Assembly (NCBI RefSeq): GCF_000745485.1
Contig: NZ_KN050694.1
Span: forward strand, 199,408 to 263,407
Direction: 5' to 3'
DNA: 64,000 nt
Source: Methanobacterium veterum
Lineage (GTDB): Archaea; Methanobacteriota; Methanobacteria; Methanobacteriales; Methanobacteriaceae
Positions 1 through 9,101 of the stretch are shown piece by piece. Under the pieces are notes generated by a model. The model had not been told where the DNA came from. It saw only the letters and a list, made by a program, of their open reading frames with translations, and ran no database searches. The first letter of the stretch is position 1. Every line of letters starts with the position of its first letter. A program made the translations under genes and the position numbers.

Positions 1-79
1 TGCATTTTGATTAATGCAAGCCAATTAAATTAGTACAAATTATTGACTTAATTTAACCGACCTGATTAATACAATCAGC

Positions 80-118
80 ATTATTAGTATGTTAAAATAG
101 TAATAAAAACTTTTCTAT
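80..118 (-). promoter_or_regulatory. Copy of the surface-protein promoter repeat, facing left out of the window
   Basis: This AT-rich stretch matches the element found upstream of the three wall-protein genes at 33.9-36.7 kb (core on the plus strand: TAATAAAAACTTT followed by CTAT). In those copies the element sits about 250-300 bp upstream of a minus-strand start codon. Here it lies beyond the 3' end of the gene at 292-840, so it should serve a minus-strand gene starting to the left of position 1. The match is by eye, and the promoter role is inferred from position and TATA-like content. Confidence 0.4.
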
Positions 119-270
119 AAGTCATACTTATATTACATAATTTACATTAAAACAGATTTTAAAAATAATCTTATTTGATTTGACTAGAAATTTAAAATCT
201 ATTTAAAAATTAAATCTTGAAAATAAGGTTCTAAAATCTTATTGGAAGTTATTTCATAAAAAGTAAATAA

Positions 271-298
271 TTCATAATCGGGAAGTCCCGATTATGAA
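271..298 (-). terminator. 13-bp perfect hairpin at the 3' end of the 292-840 gene
   Basis: The arms TTCATAATCGGGA (271-283) and TCCCGATTATGAA (286-298) are exact reverse complements around a 2-nt loop. The stop codon of the minus-strand gene (292-294) lies inside the right arm. Reading leftwards, the hairpin is followed by a T-rich stretch, so an intrinsic-type transcription terminator is the simplest reading. Confidence 0.6.
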
Positions 299-840
299 CT
301 ATATCTGCTTGCGAGTAATCCACCAAGTACCCCAACTATTCCCATTAATAGGGAAGTGACATTAAGTCCTGATTCTTGCATGCCTACGCCACTTGGATTT
401 GTGCTACTACTTTTATTTGGTGTTGAAGCCATGAGTTCAGGTACATTACCTGTTCCATAGGCACCATCAAATGGCACGTATCTTAGCCCTTCTGCTTTTA
501 GTTGCGCGTTTATGTTAGATGAACAGACGCTTATATCACCTATCCTGTTTTCAGAAGTCAGGTATATAAATGGATTGAAAGTGTTTGTGTTTATAATGCT
601 TATGTTATTTATTGCATTAGCAGTGCTGATAGCTGTATTATTGTTAGAATTATTCAGGGTATTGTTATTGGCTGAACTTTGAGTTTGGGTTTCCGCTTGT
701 GCTTGGTCTTGAGTTTGGTTTTGAGAAGGATCCAGTACTGATGCGCCGCTGCCTATTGTTATGTTTTGAGCAGCAGTACTTCCTATCCCAACACCTGCAA
801 TCACAACAAGTGACAAGAATATTATCAATATCAAACTCAA
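292..840 (-). CDS. Small exported Q/N-rich surface protein with C-terminal membrane segment
   Basis: The 182-residue product has an N-terminal hydrophobic signal segment (about residues 2-22), a low-complexity Gln/Asn/Thr-rich middle, and a C-terminal hydrophobic segment (about residues 158-179). The tail begins with MQESG, which resembles the MQKTG signal of the wall proteins at 33.9-36.7 kb, so it may be a divergent member of that family. The start is uncertain: the longest frame begins at a TTG (840) with no convincing SD, and several TTG codons follow. It is divergent from the integrase at 881 and shares its short upstream region. A cell-envelope location is inferred; no function is recognised. 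Confidence 0.55.
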   Translation of the reverse strand: MSLILIIFLSLVVIAGVGIGSTAAQNITIGSGASVLDPSQNQTQDQAQAETQTQSSANNNTLNNSNNNTAISTANAINNISIINTNTFNPFIYLTSENRIGDISVCSSNINAQLKAEGLRYVPFDGAYGTGNVPELMASTPNKSSSTNPSGVGMQESGLNVTSLLMGIVGVLGGLLASRYSS

Positions 841-851
841 AAACGAACAGG

Positions 852-861
852 ATATATATAA
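852..861 (+). promoter_or_regulatory. TATA box of the integrase, predicting a leaderless transcript
   Basis: ATATATATAA lies centred about 25 nt upstream of the ATG at 881, the usual archaeal TATA-to-start-site distance. No SD precedes the ATG. Transcription should therefore start at or next to the start codon. The sequence is near-symmetrical and could also serve the divergent gene at 840. Confidence 0.5.
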
Positions 862-880
862 GAAAAATTAATAGAAATAT

Positions 881-2035
881 ATGCAAAGAGCGGATTTAAA
901 AAACACAATAGATCAGATCAAAAGAGAAGAAGTAGTGCAAAAATGGTTAAAGGGACTAAAAGAAAGCACTAAAAAACCTTATTTAACAGCCTTAGCTGAC
1001 TTTTGTGTTGTAACAAATAAAAATCCGACAACACTGCTAAATATCACTTATCAAGAACAGGAAAACCGTATCCCGCCATGGGAATTACAAATAGACCAAT
1101 GGTTTATAGCATATAAAGACTACTGTTATGAACGGAATTATTCAAAACAAACCTGTCAGGGGCGTAGAGCGATAGTAAGCAGCTTTTTTCACATGTTTAA
1201 GATAAATACTCCAACTAACTTAGTCAGGCGAGAAAAAGACAAATTAATTGTTAAAAATGAACGTAAAGGTTTAACTAAACAAAATATAATAGATGCTACA
1301 AATGCTGCGAAATCATTCAAATTAAAGGCACTAATTCTAACACAAGCTACTTCTGGCATGGCTCAAATTGATGTACTTAAATTAACCATAAAACAATTTG
1401 AAAATGGATTAATTGATATAGGGAATGGCTGTAAAATTTGTAAAATAAGCATGAGAAGAACAAAAACCAATCAGGAACATATCACTTTTATAGGATTTGA
1501 AGCTGTCGAATTAATACAGAAATATCTTCAACATGAAAGAGGAGAATATCATCCAGAATGGGCTTTATTTTCAGCCGAAAAAGGGATAAAAAAAGCCTTT
1601 ACTGCAAATGGATATAATTCAGCTATTAAACGTTTAAATAAGCGTTTGGGATGGGAAAATAAAAAATGGTTATTTGGTAAATTAACTACTCACATGTTCC
1701 GTAAGTTCTTTGAGACTCAATTAACTGATTCAGGTATGGTTGATGAGCATTTACGTCATTTTATGGGTTGGAAACCTAAGGATCCTTTAAAACAAAAATA
1801 TTACCTTGCGAATTCTGAGGAGCTTCAAAAAAGTTATATCCAGCATTTAGGTTATTTATGCTTAAATGATGTTGAGACATTGACTATTGAAAGCAAAGAA
1901 TACAAAGAATTAAAAGAAAAGTATGAAAAAGACGCTAAAGCAAGGGATGAAGAACTTGAAAAGTTAAGAGAGCAAAATGAACTGACAAGAAAATTAGTTG
2001 AAGATTTGATTAGAGACATGAAAAGTAATGAATAA
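881..2035 (+). CDS. Tyrosine recombinase / archaeal integrase
   Basis: The 384-residue product is a site-specific recombinase of the phage integrase family. An N-terminal SAM-like DNA-binding region (about 15-110) precedes the catalytic domain (about 130-325). Visible catalytic residues are K195 (RTK), the HMFR box (H271, R274), H293 in the LRHFMGW segment and the nucleophile Tyr at 307 or 308. The first catalytic Arg, expected just after SGM near residue 161, is not seen: the sequence reads SGMAQIDVL. A charged coiled-coil tail (about 335-380) follows the tyrosine. Its place at the edge of a defence-rich region suggests it mobilised a neighbouring element, but no attachment site or tRNA target was identified. 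Confidence 0.85.
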   Translation: MQRADLKNTIDQIKREEVVQKWLKGLKESTKKPYLTALADFCVVTNKNPTTLLNITYQEQENRIPPWELQIDQWFIAYKDYCYERNYSKQTCQGRRAIVSSFFHMFKINTPTNLVRREKDKLIVKNERKGLTKQNIIDATNAAKSFKLKALILTQATSGMAQIDVLKLTIKQFENGLIDIGNGCKICKISMRRTKTNQEHITFIGFEAVELIQKYLQHERGEYHPEWALFSAEKGIKKAFTANGYNSAIKRLNKRLGWENKKWLFGKLTTHMFRKFFETQLTDSGMVDEHLRHFMGWKPKDPLKQKYYLANSEELQKSYIQHLGYLCLNDVETLTIESKEYKELKEKYEKDAKARDEELEKLREQNELTRKLVEDLIRDMKSNE

Positions 2036-2111
2036 TTTATGGGCCCATAAGTATGACCCTTTTGTGTAGCCTAATGTTAAACAATGAATGTAACAGGAGG
2101 TGAACAAGATA

Positions 2112-2819
2112 GTGAAATCAAAGGTCAAAAAACAACCCATGTTTGCAGTGAGAATCAAGACAGATAAACCAAAGATAGACTGGAGCAAGTTTGTTAAAGC
2201 AAAGAAGAAAGATGAATATGTTACATCTGGATCTTTACTTGAACGAGCAGTATATGAATTTATGGAACGTGAAGGATGGGATATTGAAACTCAACAATTC
2301 ATAGATTTTAATGATGATGAAATAGACGAGTTGAATCTAAAACACATGCACACTCACATCGATCCAGCATCAATTGAGGAAACTGTTGATCTTGCAGAAA
2401 AAATAATTCCCGAGATTCAAGAAAGTAAACAGGAACACTCTAATGAAAACAATGAAACTAAAATTAATGCAGCAAATGAAAATACTGAACAAACAAAGTT
2501 TATAAAAGTTAAATCTTCATTAAGTGAAGATTTATTTACTTATGCTTTTTGTAAACTTTGTGGAGACTTAACTGAAGTACATTATGACCATATAGAGCAA
2601 TTATCATTGCCTTTTTTCAAAACTAAGGATAATAGGGCAGTTATTAATAAGTCTAATATACTTATTGGAAATCAGTGTGTGGTCAGAAAATTTAGTGATA
2701 AGAAATGGTATAAAGTCTTGCCAGGTGGAATACAAAGATTTACAACAAAAAATATTTATTTAGATGAAATTTTAGAAAAAGAAATTGAATCGGATTTTCT
2801 GGAAGCGCTAAGACCATAA
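2112..2819 (+). CDS. Unknown 235-residue protein with one CxxC pair
   Basis: The longest frame opens at GTG 2100, but that codon overlaps the SD AGGAGGTGA (2095-2103). A GTG at 2112 sits 8-9 nt beyond the SD and is the better start. The protein has a basic N-terminus (KSKVKKQ), an acidic low-complexity linker around residues 85-125, and a C-terminal part with FCKLCGDL followed by HYDHIEQL, which might form a metal site but offers only one Cys pair. It follows the integrase in the same direction after about 75 bp. No family was recognised. Confidence 0.6.
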   Translation: MKSKVKKQPMFAVRIKTDKPKIDWSKFVKAKKKDEYVTSGSLLERAVYEFMEREGWDIETQQFIDFNDDEIDELNLKHMHTHIDPASIEETVDLAEKIIPEIQESKQEHSNENNETKINAANENTEQTKFIKVKSSLSEDLFTYAFCKLCGDLTEVHYDHIEQLSLPFFKTKDNRAVINKSNILIGNQCVVRKFSDKKWYKVLPGGIQRFTTKNIYLDEILEKEIESDFLEALRP

Positions 2820-2956
2820 AAATCCATTTAATATTTTCTTTTTTCAAATATTTAAATTTAATCAATAACATCTATGAACTTAATCTATTTTTATGATAAT
2901 ACATTTAAGAATATTTTGAATTAAAGGTTTATACTATTAATTAAAGATAAACATTT

Positions 2957-3133
2957 ATGAATAAAAAAATGGAAAATGAAGACGTGCTGAATTACGTCAT
3001 AGTTCAATGGGAAGGTAAAAATTCGCCACGAGTAAATATGCCTTCAAAATGGCTTAAAAAGATAAAAGCTAAACGACATGACACGTTTAAAATCAGTTTT
3101 GAGCTAATACACAGGCATGAAAGTGAAGAATAA
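2957..3133 (+). CDS. Small unknown protein, 58 residues
   Basis: This open frame runs from ATG 2957 to TAA 3131-3133. The product is basic and contains two Trp residues (VQWEG and SKWLK). No strong SD is visible; a second ATG occurs at codon 5. The composition looks protein-like rather than random AT-rich, and a short beta-rich DNA-binding fold is conceivable, but no family was recognised. Confidence 0.4.
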   Translation: MNKKMENEDVLNYVIVQWEGKNSPRVNMPSKWLKKIKAKRHDTFKISFELIHRHESEE

Positions 3134-3182
3134 TTAAGTAACTTTTAATTAACTTATTTTAGAATATGGTTGATTTTAATTC

Positions 3183-3295
3183 TTTTTTAGTCCCATAGCT
3201 ATTACTAAAATAAAATTTAAATATAATGGTGAAGGGTAAAATCAATAAGTTTATTCATCTCCTTTTCAACATAATCAGTCCTCTTTTACCCTTCA
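3183..3295 (+). ncRNA. Candidate structured element A (12-bp outer stem), related to element B at 15.4 kb
   Basis: TGAAGGGTAAAA (3230-3241) is the exact reverse complement of TTTTACCCTTCA (3284-3295), enclosing 42 nt. Directly inside the left arm is a small hairpin, AATAA-GT-TTATT, followed by CAT. An AAATTTAA TATA-like box lies 18 nt before GAAGGG. Element B (15,434-15,496) has the same layout with different arm sequence. An independent RNA transcript is inferred, not shown. Confidence 0.45.
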
Positions 3296-3355
3296 TAACT
3301 AATAGATCACTGAAAGGGTTCTAGAAGGCTATTCAACATATATGTTTGGGATAAT

Positions 3356-3529
3356 ATGACAGCTGAAGATATTTTAAATGAATTTAACAATTCAAAAGAA
3401 TATAAAACCTGGAAAAAAGCATTCATCAATATTTTACAATATATTATGGAGGACTCTTATGATGAGGAGTATATCGATAAAATATTGAATGATCATTTTT
3501 GTAATAAAAAAGTTAAAATGTTAAACTAA
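3356..3529 (+). CDS. Small acidic unknown protein, 57 residues
   Basis: The frame runs from ATG 3356 to TAA 3527-3529 and encodes a helical-looking product with an acidic centre ([11 protein letters not shown]). Its last codons overlap the 3' end of the convergent dGTPase-like gene by 9 bp. No clear SD is present; a GGGATAAT lies just upstream of the ATG. No family was recognised. Confidence 0.4.
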   Translation: MTAEDILNEFNNSKEYKTWKKAFINILQYIMEDSYDEEYIDKILNDHFCNKKVKMLN

Positions 3530-5545
3530 GTAAAGCTTTTTATATTCATTATTGGCATAGTTATCGGTCATTCCAGCAATATGATCACATATAACAGATA
3601 AATATGCATAATGATGTTCTAATATGCACTTAATAAAGATCATTTGTTTTTTTATTTCCTTATCTTTTGAAATATCTTCTTCATAATCGTTTATTTTTTC
3701 AAATATCTTTTGAATAATCCTTTTATTATAGTTTTTGTCACATTTTTCACATTCTTTATGTATATGTTCAGCATTGCCATTTATTTGATCTAAAAACTCG
3801 TAATTTAAGTTTAAATTATTTTCATTGGGGTAAGTTATCCTAAAAATATTTTCTAACTCTTCCATTTCCATTTCTAATTTTAGAAACTTTATTAATTCAT
3901 TTATTTCATTTGGATGGCTATTTCTAAATTCTATTTCATCAATGGACATATTCTTCTGGTTCTCTTTTATTTTTGTTTTTAATCTTATTTCACAATCACA
4001 CCGTTTAGTATTTTCATGAATTCTCATAGATAACTTATCTAATGTCTCCTTTGGCATTTGTCGGGGATTGGTGTAAAATGCTTTAAACAACTGTCTAACA
4101 ATATAAATAGCCTTACCATCAAATACATTGACATTATAAGAATTTAAAATCCTATTTTTAATATAATATTCAATTTCATCATTTAATTTAGATCCAGAAT
4201 CACTAAAATCAATTATTTTAGAATCAAAATATTTTCTATTATGCCAGTATACATTATTTCCTGTTTGTATTTTTACATTAGATTTTTTACATGATATATA
4301 ATCTTTATTTACTAATTGTAATTTAAAATGATTTTCATTTTTAGGACTGTTCAATAGCTTATTTAATTTTTCTAATGAATTAAGAGTTACATCTTTAATA
4401 AAATAATCTAATATATCTCTAATTAAAGAATTCCATTTATACTCATCATTTAAACACTTTTTATTCTGATTAATTTTATTTTCTAATTCTTTAAGTAATT
4501 TAATTTCTTTATTATCCGGAACAACATATTTTCTAATGAAGTATTTTATAATCAGTTTATCCCATAGTTTACGGTTTATACTACCTTTTTTGAGTATTAA
4601 TTTAGAAATAATCTTTTTGTCATGCTTTTTATAATATTCAAGAATATCTTTTGAATTTGCATCTTTTGCAAATGAAGCAAATTTAGAATAATATTTTGGC
4701 TCTAAATCAGAGATATTATATACATTTTTTTCAGTTTTAGTTCTTATTTTAGAAATATTTTTATTAATATATCCTATAATTTGGTCTTCATCTAGTTTAA
4801 GGTCTTTATCTCTTAATCCATCGTCTAAATCATGTTGTCTTTGAGCAATTTCGTCAGCTATAGCTACTATTTGACCTTCTAATGTCACTGGATCTGGATA
4901 TTTTATAAAGTCTGGAATATGTTCCTTACATTGTATAAACCTTTTAATATCAAATTTTTTATCGGGTTTTTTAACATCTGTATGTTTTAAAATACCATCA
5001 AGTACCTGCCAAGTCAAATTTAACCCTTTTTCTTCCCCATATTTTTTTTCTAGAATATCTACAGTCCTTAAGCCATTAAAATTATGTTTAAATCCACAAT
5101 AATTTATACAATATTTTAAATTTCCACCTAAATTATCTTTACCTCTCATAATTCCATCTAAAACATCTTCTCCTTGATGTCCAAATGGAGTATGACCAAT
5201 ATCATGTCCTAAAGCAATTGCCTCTGTTAAATCTTCATTTAACCCTAAATTTTTTGCTATACTCCTTGCTATTTGCATAACTTCAATTGTATGGGTAAGT
5301 CTAGTTCTATAATGATCTCCCTTTACATGAGAATAGACTTGTGCTTTGTGTTCTAATCTTCGGAATGCTTTAGCAAAAATTATTCTGTCTCTATCCCTTG
5401 AAAAATGATTTCTATCTACAAAATTAGGATTATCTTCTTTAAAATGAATTCTCCTATCTTTAAAAGAAGATTTTTGTGCATATTCCCTATTTATTTCTTT
5501 TTTTAAATTTTTAATTTCTTCCTTAGTGTAATCTAAAGATGACAT
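3521..5545 (-). CDS. dGTPase-like HD-domain phosphohydrolase, unusually long
   Basis: The product resembles deoxyguanosinetriphosphate triphosphohydrolase, which removes triphosphate from dGTP. Key residues of the HD fold are visible: H85 in LTHTIEV, H114-D115 in [11 protein letters not shown], with H118 and H123. The ATG at 5545 (MSSLDY) is chosen because family similarity begins there; an in-frame GTG at 5620 adds 25 residues without family features. At 674 residues it is much longer than typical dGTPases (about 400-500), the extra length being a Lys/Asn-rich middle and C-terminal region. dNTP depletion by such enzymes is a known phage defence strategy, which fits the island, but housekeeping use is possible. 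Confidence 0.8.
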   Translation of the reverse strand: MSSLDYTKEEIKNLKKEINREYAQKSSFKDRRIHFKEDNPNFVDRNHFSRDRDRIIFAKAFRRLEHKAQVYSHVKGDHYRTRLTHTIEVMQIARSIAKNLGLNEDLTEAIALGHDIGHTPFGHQGEDVLDGIMRGKDNLGGNLKYCINYCGFKHNFNGLRTVDILEKKYGEEKGLNLTWQVLDGILKHTDVKKPDKKFDIKRFIQCKEHIPDFIKYPDPVTLEGQIVAIADEIAQRQHDLDDGLRDKDLKLDEDQIIGYINKNISKIRTKTEKNVYNISDLEPKYYSKFASFAKDANSKDILEYYKKHDKKIISKLILKKGSINRKLWDKLIIKYFIRKYVVPDNKEIKLLKELENKINQNKKCLNDEYKWNSLIRDILDYFIKDVTLNSLEKLNKLLNSPKNENHFKLQLVNKDYISCKKSNVKIQTGNNVYWHNRKYFDSKIIDFSDSGSKLNDEIEYYIKNRILNSYNVNVFDGKAIYIVRQLFKAFYTNPRQMPKETLDKLSMRIHENTKRCDCEIRLKTKIKENQKNMSIDEIEFRNSHPNEINELIKFLKLEMEMEELENIFRITYPNENNLNLNYEFLDQINGNAEHIHKECEKCDKNYNKRIIQKIFEKINDYEEDISKDKEIKKQMIFIKCILEHHYAYLSVICDHIAGMTDNYANNEYKKLYLV

Positions 5546-5834
5546 TTTATCATAACCATTTATACCCTTAATAAATGAATAAAAATTGATATTTATTAAA
5601 TATATACTTATATGGTGCACCTTAAATTTCTAAATTAATTAACAGATCTAAATTATGAAAAAACTTAAGTAATAATTCATTATATTTGGTTATATACTAG
5701 ATTAAATCAGTAGAGGCATAAAGATGAGTTAGTATCATAATAATGGAATTGAGACAAGATTTAAAGGAGCAAATCAGTCTATTATTAACTATGAATATAT
5801 AATAACTTTTGTGATAAAATAGGCGGTGAATAAG

Positions 5835-6797
5835 TTGAATAGCGACTATCCTGACATAATGGAGGCTTTTAGAGATATTGAAGAATTTTCAGGACCCCAT
5901 CATTTGAGAAAAGAACATGAACTTATACAAGTGTCGAACGTATTAAGAAATTTTAGAAACTATGCTGAAGATGCAAATAAGTATATTGGACGTCATTCTG
6001 GAATAATGGTTTCTAATAGTTTTCAGAATTTGAATAATCCTGCAACAGTTGAAAAAAATATTAGTTGGTTAACTAGTGTTTCAGCATTGAAACTTAATGA
6101 AATGAAATTCACAGTAGATGCAGATGATCCTGAAACTTATGATGAAATATATCATAAAAGTTTGAGGATTCAAAATCAAATTAAAAATTTTAAAAATATT
6201 ATTTCTGAAGGGATTCTTGTTCCAATACCTACTGTAATTGAAGAATATGATGGGATTAATAGGTACAGCCGTAAATATGATCTCTCTAAAAATGTTTTAG
6301 ATGTGAAATTTTCAAAGGAATTGGAATTCACTGAAGAAAATTTGGTGAAATTACAAATTTTATTGCCCAATGTTGAAAATGTTCCTCTAAGTGAGATTTT
6401 AATTATGAGGAAAGAATATAGTGATATCTTTCATCGTTTTCAAAATAAAATGATGGATTATATGAGTGAATTTGATCGAGTAAGTTCTGTGGACAAACTT
6501 TTCCAAACTTCTTATAAACTTAATGAGGAAATTCGTAGATTAAATAGTAGTTTTAAAGATATTGACCACAATATGAAGCTTCAAAGACAAGGAATGTATC
6601 GTTCATTTGGAGTTATGTCTTTAGCATTTTTTGTTCCACATGACTTATTGCCTGTAATATTAACGCTTGGAGGTTCTGAACTTTTTAGAACTCTAGATAA
6701 TCTTCGAATGCTATCGTTTGAAAAACAAAAATTACAAGAAGATCCATTTTATATGCCTTATAAACTGAGTAAACTTGCCAAAAAGAAGTCTAAATGA
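5835..6797 (+). CDS. Unknown 320-residue protein, possibly a distant DUF6236 relative
   Basis: A GTG opens the frame at 5826 but lies within the SD-like AGGCGGTGA (5821-5829); TTG at 5835 has better spacing and is preferred. The protein is mostly helical. Its C-terminal third has an Arg/Glu-rich helix (ILIMRKEYSDIFHRF) followed by a hydrophobic segment (about residues 245-270) and a proline-containing tail. This order resembles the C-terminal part of the DUF6236-like protein at 9563-10627, a weak by-eye similarity. It stands alone between long intergenic stretches. Function unknown. Confidence 0.55.
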   Translation: MNSDYPDIMEAFRDIEEFSGPHHLRKEHELIQVSNVLRNFRNYAEDANKYIGRHSGIMVSNSFQNLNNPATVEKNISWLTSVSALKLNEMKFTVDADDPETYDEIYHKSLRIQNQIKNFKNIISEGILVPIPTVIEEYDGINRYSRKYDLSKNVLDVKFSKELEFTEENLVKLQILLPNVENVPLSEILIMRKEYSDIFHRFQNKMMDYMSEFDRVSSVDKLFQTSYKLNEEIRRLNSSFKDIDHNMKLQRQGMYRSFGVMSLAFFVPHDLLPVILTLGGSELFRTLDNLRMLSFEKQKLQEDPFYMPYKLSKLAKKKSK

Positions 6798-7456
6798 TAT
6801 AATCATATTTAATTGGCCTAATGCTGATTAATTATCATTCAAATTTATTTTTAAGGATAAATATTCTGTATAATTATGGAAAAAGTATTTCTTGAGTTAG
6901 TGTAAAATAAACTAGTGATCCAAAATAAATTTGTATAGATATGTAAAATTTAGTAAGTGATGATTATTTTTTAAATGAGTTACTCTCACTAGCCAATACT
7001 AAAAAATTAGGTTTGAAAACTATTTATATAATCTAACACTTGAAAAGTAATTTTAGAAGTCAGGAAAAATCAAAAACAATGAAATACAAACAATCTAAGA
7101 TTAAATGATCTTTCTAGAAATAAAATTGCTGAAAAAACATGTAAATTCATTAAAAATTACCAAACTATGTCTAAGTTCCTTTAACAAATTATCTCTTCAA
7201 TTTTCTAATTCTTTAAGCTCTTTAAAAGATACAGTATCTGTAATCTAATTTTTGCTCTAACATATTAAAGCACGATAAAACATCTAATTAGCAAATAAAC
7301 TAACTAGAATTAGATTTAAAGTAGCAAAGACGAGCCCTATTTTATAGAATCCTTCAACTGGATCCAGAATCTAGCCCTAGAATAGTAGCCCTTAGCAGGG
7401 GTTAAATAGTTTAGGAAAAGTTGGGATTAAATTCTTAAAGGAGCTCATGAGGAGTA
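6798..7456. other. Long AT-rich intergenic stretch
   Basis: About 660 bp with no convincing gene. Short reading frames are interrupted and lack SD sequences. Near 7335-7410 the base composition becomes more GC-rich and CCCTAG/CCCTTAG-type short motifs recur, which may mark a decayed gene. Confidence 0.4.
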
Positions 7457-7606
7457 ATGCAACCCTCAAGAAAAGCACGGTGGTTCTATTGGAGGTACCT
7501 AAGTGAATCCATTAAAAGGTACCAATCAAATGAATCTATTATGAGACCACAAATTAAATTTTTTTTTACGAAATCCTATTTAAACGTTCTATTAAACGAA
7601 CCATGA
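7457..7606 (+). CDS. Possible microprotein, 49 residues
   Basis: An ATG at 7457 opens a 49-codon frame ending at TGA 7604-7606. GAGGAG lies immediately before the start, rather close, and AAGGAG lies 13 nt away. The product is Arg- and aromatic-rich (RKARWFYWRYL). Its second half overlaps a 36-bp sequence repeated at about 8437, so the frame may instead be part of a repeated remnant. Confidence 0.25.
   Translation: MQPSRKARWFYWRYLSESIKRYQSNESIMRPQIKFFFTKSYLNVLLNEP
7535..7570 (+). repeat. Dispersed short repeat, copy 1
   Basis: The core GAGACCACAAATTAA and the following T-run with ACG recur at 8437-8474 as GAGACCACAAATGAA plus T-run and ACG. The two copies share roughly 85 percent by eye over about 38 bp. 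Origin unknown. Confidence 0.45.
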
Positions 7607-7740
7607 TTCATTTAGAAATATGCAACGAATATGAATTTTCATAAAATAAAGAATAATAAGTTGATTATACAAGAAAAGAGAAGTTGTGTCAGATAATATT
7701 GGATTTTCAAGTAAAAGATGGAAAAATAACATTAATAAGA

Positions 7741-8196
7741 TTATAATCTTCTTGATATTGCATCAAGGCTTTTAAAATAATCAATTCCACTTTTAATTGA
7801 TCTTATTGAACTGTTTAAATTCTGATTAAAATTATCAAAAAGTCTTGCCTTATTATCATGAGATTTATTATATATTGTATCTAAAGTATCAAATGCCAGT
7901 TTAAGGCTAAAATAAGCCATATTTACGGATGAAAGTACACTAGTGTATAGTTCCGGATTTCTACTTACTTTTTGTTCCCTAATTACTTTTTTATTTAAAA
8001 TATTGAGCTTTTCTTCGGTTTGATTTACAATATGTTGATGTTCCATAAATAAAGAATAGCGATTAATTTGAACTGAATTTCCACTTATCACTGCTCTTGA
8101 AACAACATCTAAAACTGTGTCTGTTATTTTTATAAAGTTATTAATAGCTTCAGTACATATTTCCCTAATTTCATCTGTATATCGGTTTTTGATCAT
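7741..8196 (-). CDS. Unknown all-helical 151-residue protein
   Basis: The frame begins at ATG 8196 with GGGGGATGA about 4 nt upstream. The predicted product is helical throughout, lacks membrane segments, and has two Lys/Arg-containing helices around residues 60-80 and 125-145. The spacing of hydrophobic residues suggests a helical bundle. It is isolated and transcribed leftwards into the long intergenic stretch. No family was recognised. Confidence 0.55.
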   Translation of the reverse strand: MIKNRYTDEIREICTEAINNFIKITDTVLDVVSRAVISGNSVQINRYSLFMEHQHIVNQTEEKLNILNKKVIREQKVSRNPELYTSVLSSVNMAYFSLKLAFDTLDTIYNKSHDNKARLFDNFNQNLNSSIRSIKSGIDYFKSLDAISRRL

Positions 8197-8298
8197 TTTT
8201 CATCCCCCATTAAATAATGATACAAGTATTGATTTATATTTAGATTATATAATATTAATTATAAGTCAATTAGGATTTATTTAACAGAGGGAAATTTC

Positions 8299-8397
8299 AT
8301 GGATAGAATTTGCCCATCTTGCGGAATGTTAATGATGTATAATGAAATAGATAATTGCTGATATTGTGATTATTGCGGATATTTTGAAGAAAATTAA
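8299..8397 (+). pseudogene. Zinc-ribbon microprotein interrupted by an in-frame TGA
   Basis: From ATG 8299 the frame reads CPSCG near the start, then NC, a TGA codon at 8359-8361, then YCDYCGYFEEN and TAA (8395-8397). The two CxxC-type pairs on either side of the TGA together form a complete four-Cys zinc ribbon of 32 residues. A GAGG sits about 9 nt before the ATG. In such ribbons a Trp (TGG) would fit between the Cys and Tyr, so TGG to TGA is the likely lesion. It could alternatively be a readthrough codon; nothing nearby supports that. Confidence 0.5.
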
Positions 8398-8436
8398 TTA
8401 TTTCCGCTTAAATTCCAAAAACCGGTTATAGTTTAA

Positions 8437-8474
8437 TTCTATTAAAAGAGACCACAAATGAATTCTTTTTTACG
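8437..8474 (+). repeat. Dispersed short repeat, copy 2, containing a 16-mer shared with 10,685
   Basis: This copy pairs with 7535-7570. Its end, AATGAATTCTTTTTTA (8457-8472), occurs again exactly at 10,685-10,700, and shorter GAATTCTTTT variants occur at about 8850 and 16,130. All copies lie between genes of the accessory island. Confidence 0.45.
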
Positions 8475-8608
8475 GCTTCTTTTTTCATGAAATCATGTTA
8501 AAGGGTTCTGTCTAAAGAGGCTATAGTTAATTCTTTGATGAAACATGAATCCCCAAATTTTTTTGACCAGTAGTAAAACAAAGTCAAAGAAAATTTGGAG
8601 GTTAAATC

Positions 8609-8851
8609 ATGAATAGAATCCAGGAAGAAACCCAGAAAAATGAAATAATTTATAGAATTCTAAGACGAATTCGTTCTATGAAATTTAAAAGAAGGTTCGC
8701 TAGAATTTGCTGTAAGTGTCCAATTGGCACCAATAAAGATACCAAGCAAAAGAATGCGTTTTTTTGTAAAAACTGCAAGTCTTTAGCGGTTAACCATTAT
8801 AAACAGACTGGTGAAATTAGATTTCCTTTTACTTTGAAATTCAGAAGGTGA
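8609..8851 (+). CDS. Small basic zinc-finger-like protein, 80 residues
   Basis: The start ATG 8609 is preceded by TTGGAGGTTAAATC, a strong SD. The N-terminal half is very basic (RILRRIRSMKFKRRFAR). Two Cys groups, CCKC at about residue 34-37 and CKNC at about residue 53-56, could bind one zinc ion. The fold and charge suggest nucleic-acid binding, as in small virus or plasmid regulators. No family was recognised with certainty. Confidence 0.6.
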   Translation: MNRIQEETQKNEIIYRILRRIRSMKFKRRFARICCKCPIGTNKDTKQKNAFFCKNCKSLAVNHYKQTGEIRFPFTLKFRR

Positions 8852-9101
8852 ATTCTTATTTTTTTCTTTTTTAAAGGTTACAGTGTTGTATCCTTTTTTT
8901 AAAGATTTAATATTTGTTTTTTAGGCGAATTCTATTAGATATGCCATATTTCTTTTGGAAATACATGAAATGAAAAATTAAAAACTAATCATTTTATATG
9001 TGATAATTCTAAATTAAATTAAATGAGAATAGTGGGTTTTTTATACAGATCTATATTTAAAACTCTAATTATGTCTTCTTTAAATGTATGGTAGTGATAA
9101 A

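Noticed and set aside
8359..8361. TGA as selenocysteine codon in the zinc ribbon
   Set aside because: No selenocysteine-type stem-loop was seen, and Trp fits the position better; members of this order are not known to me as selenocysteine users.
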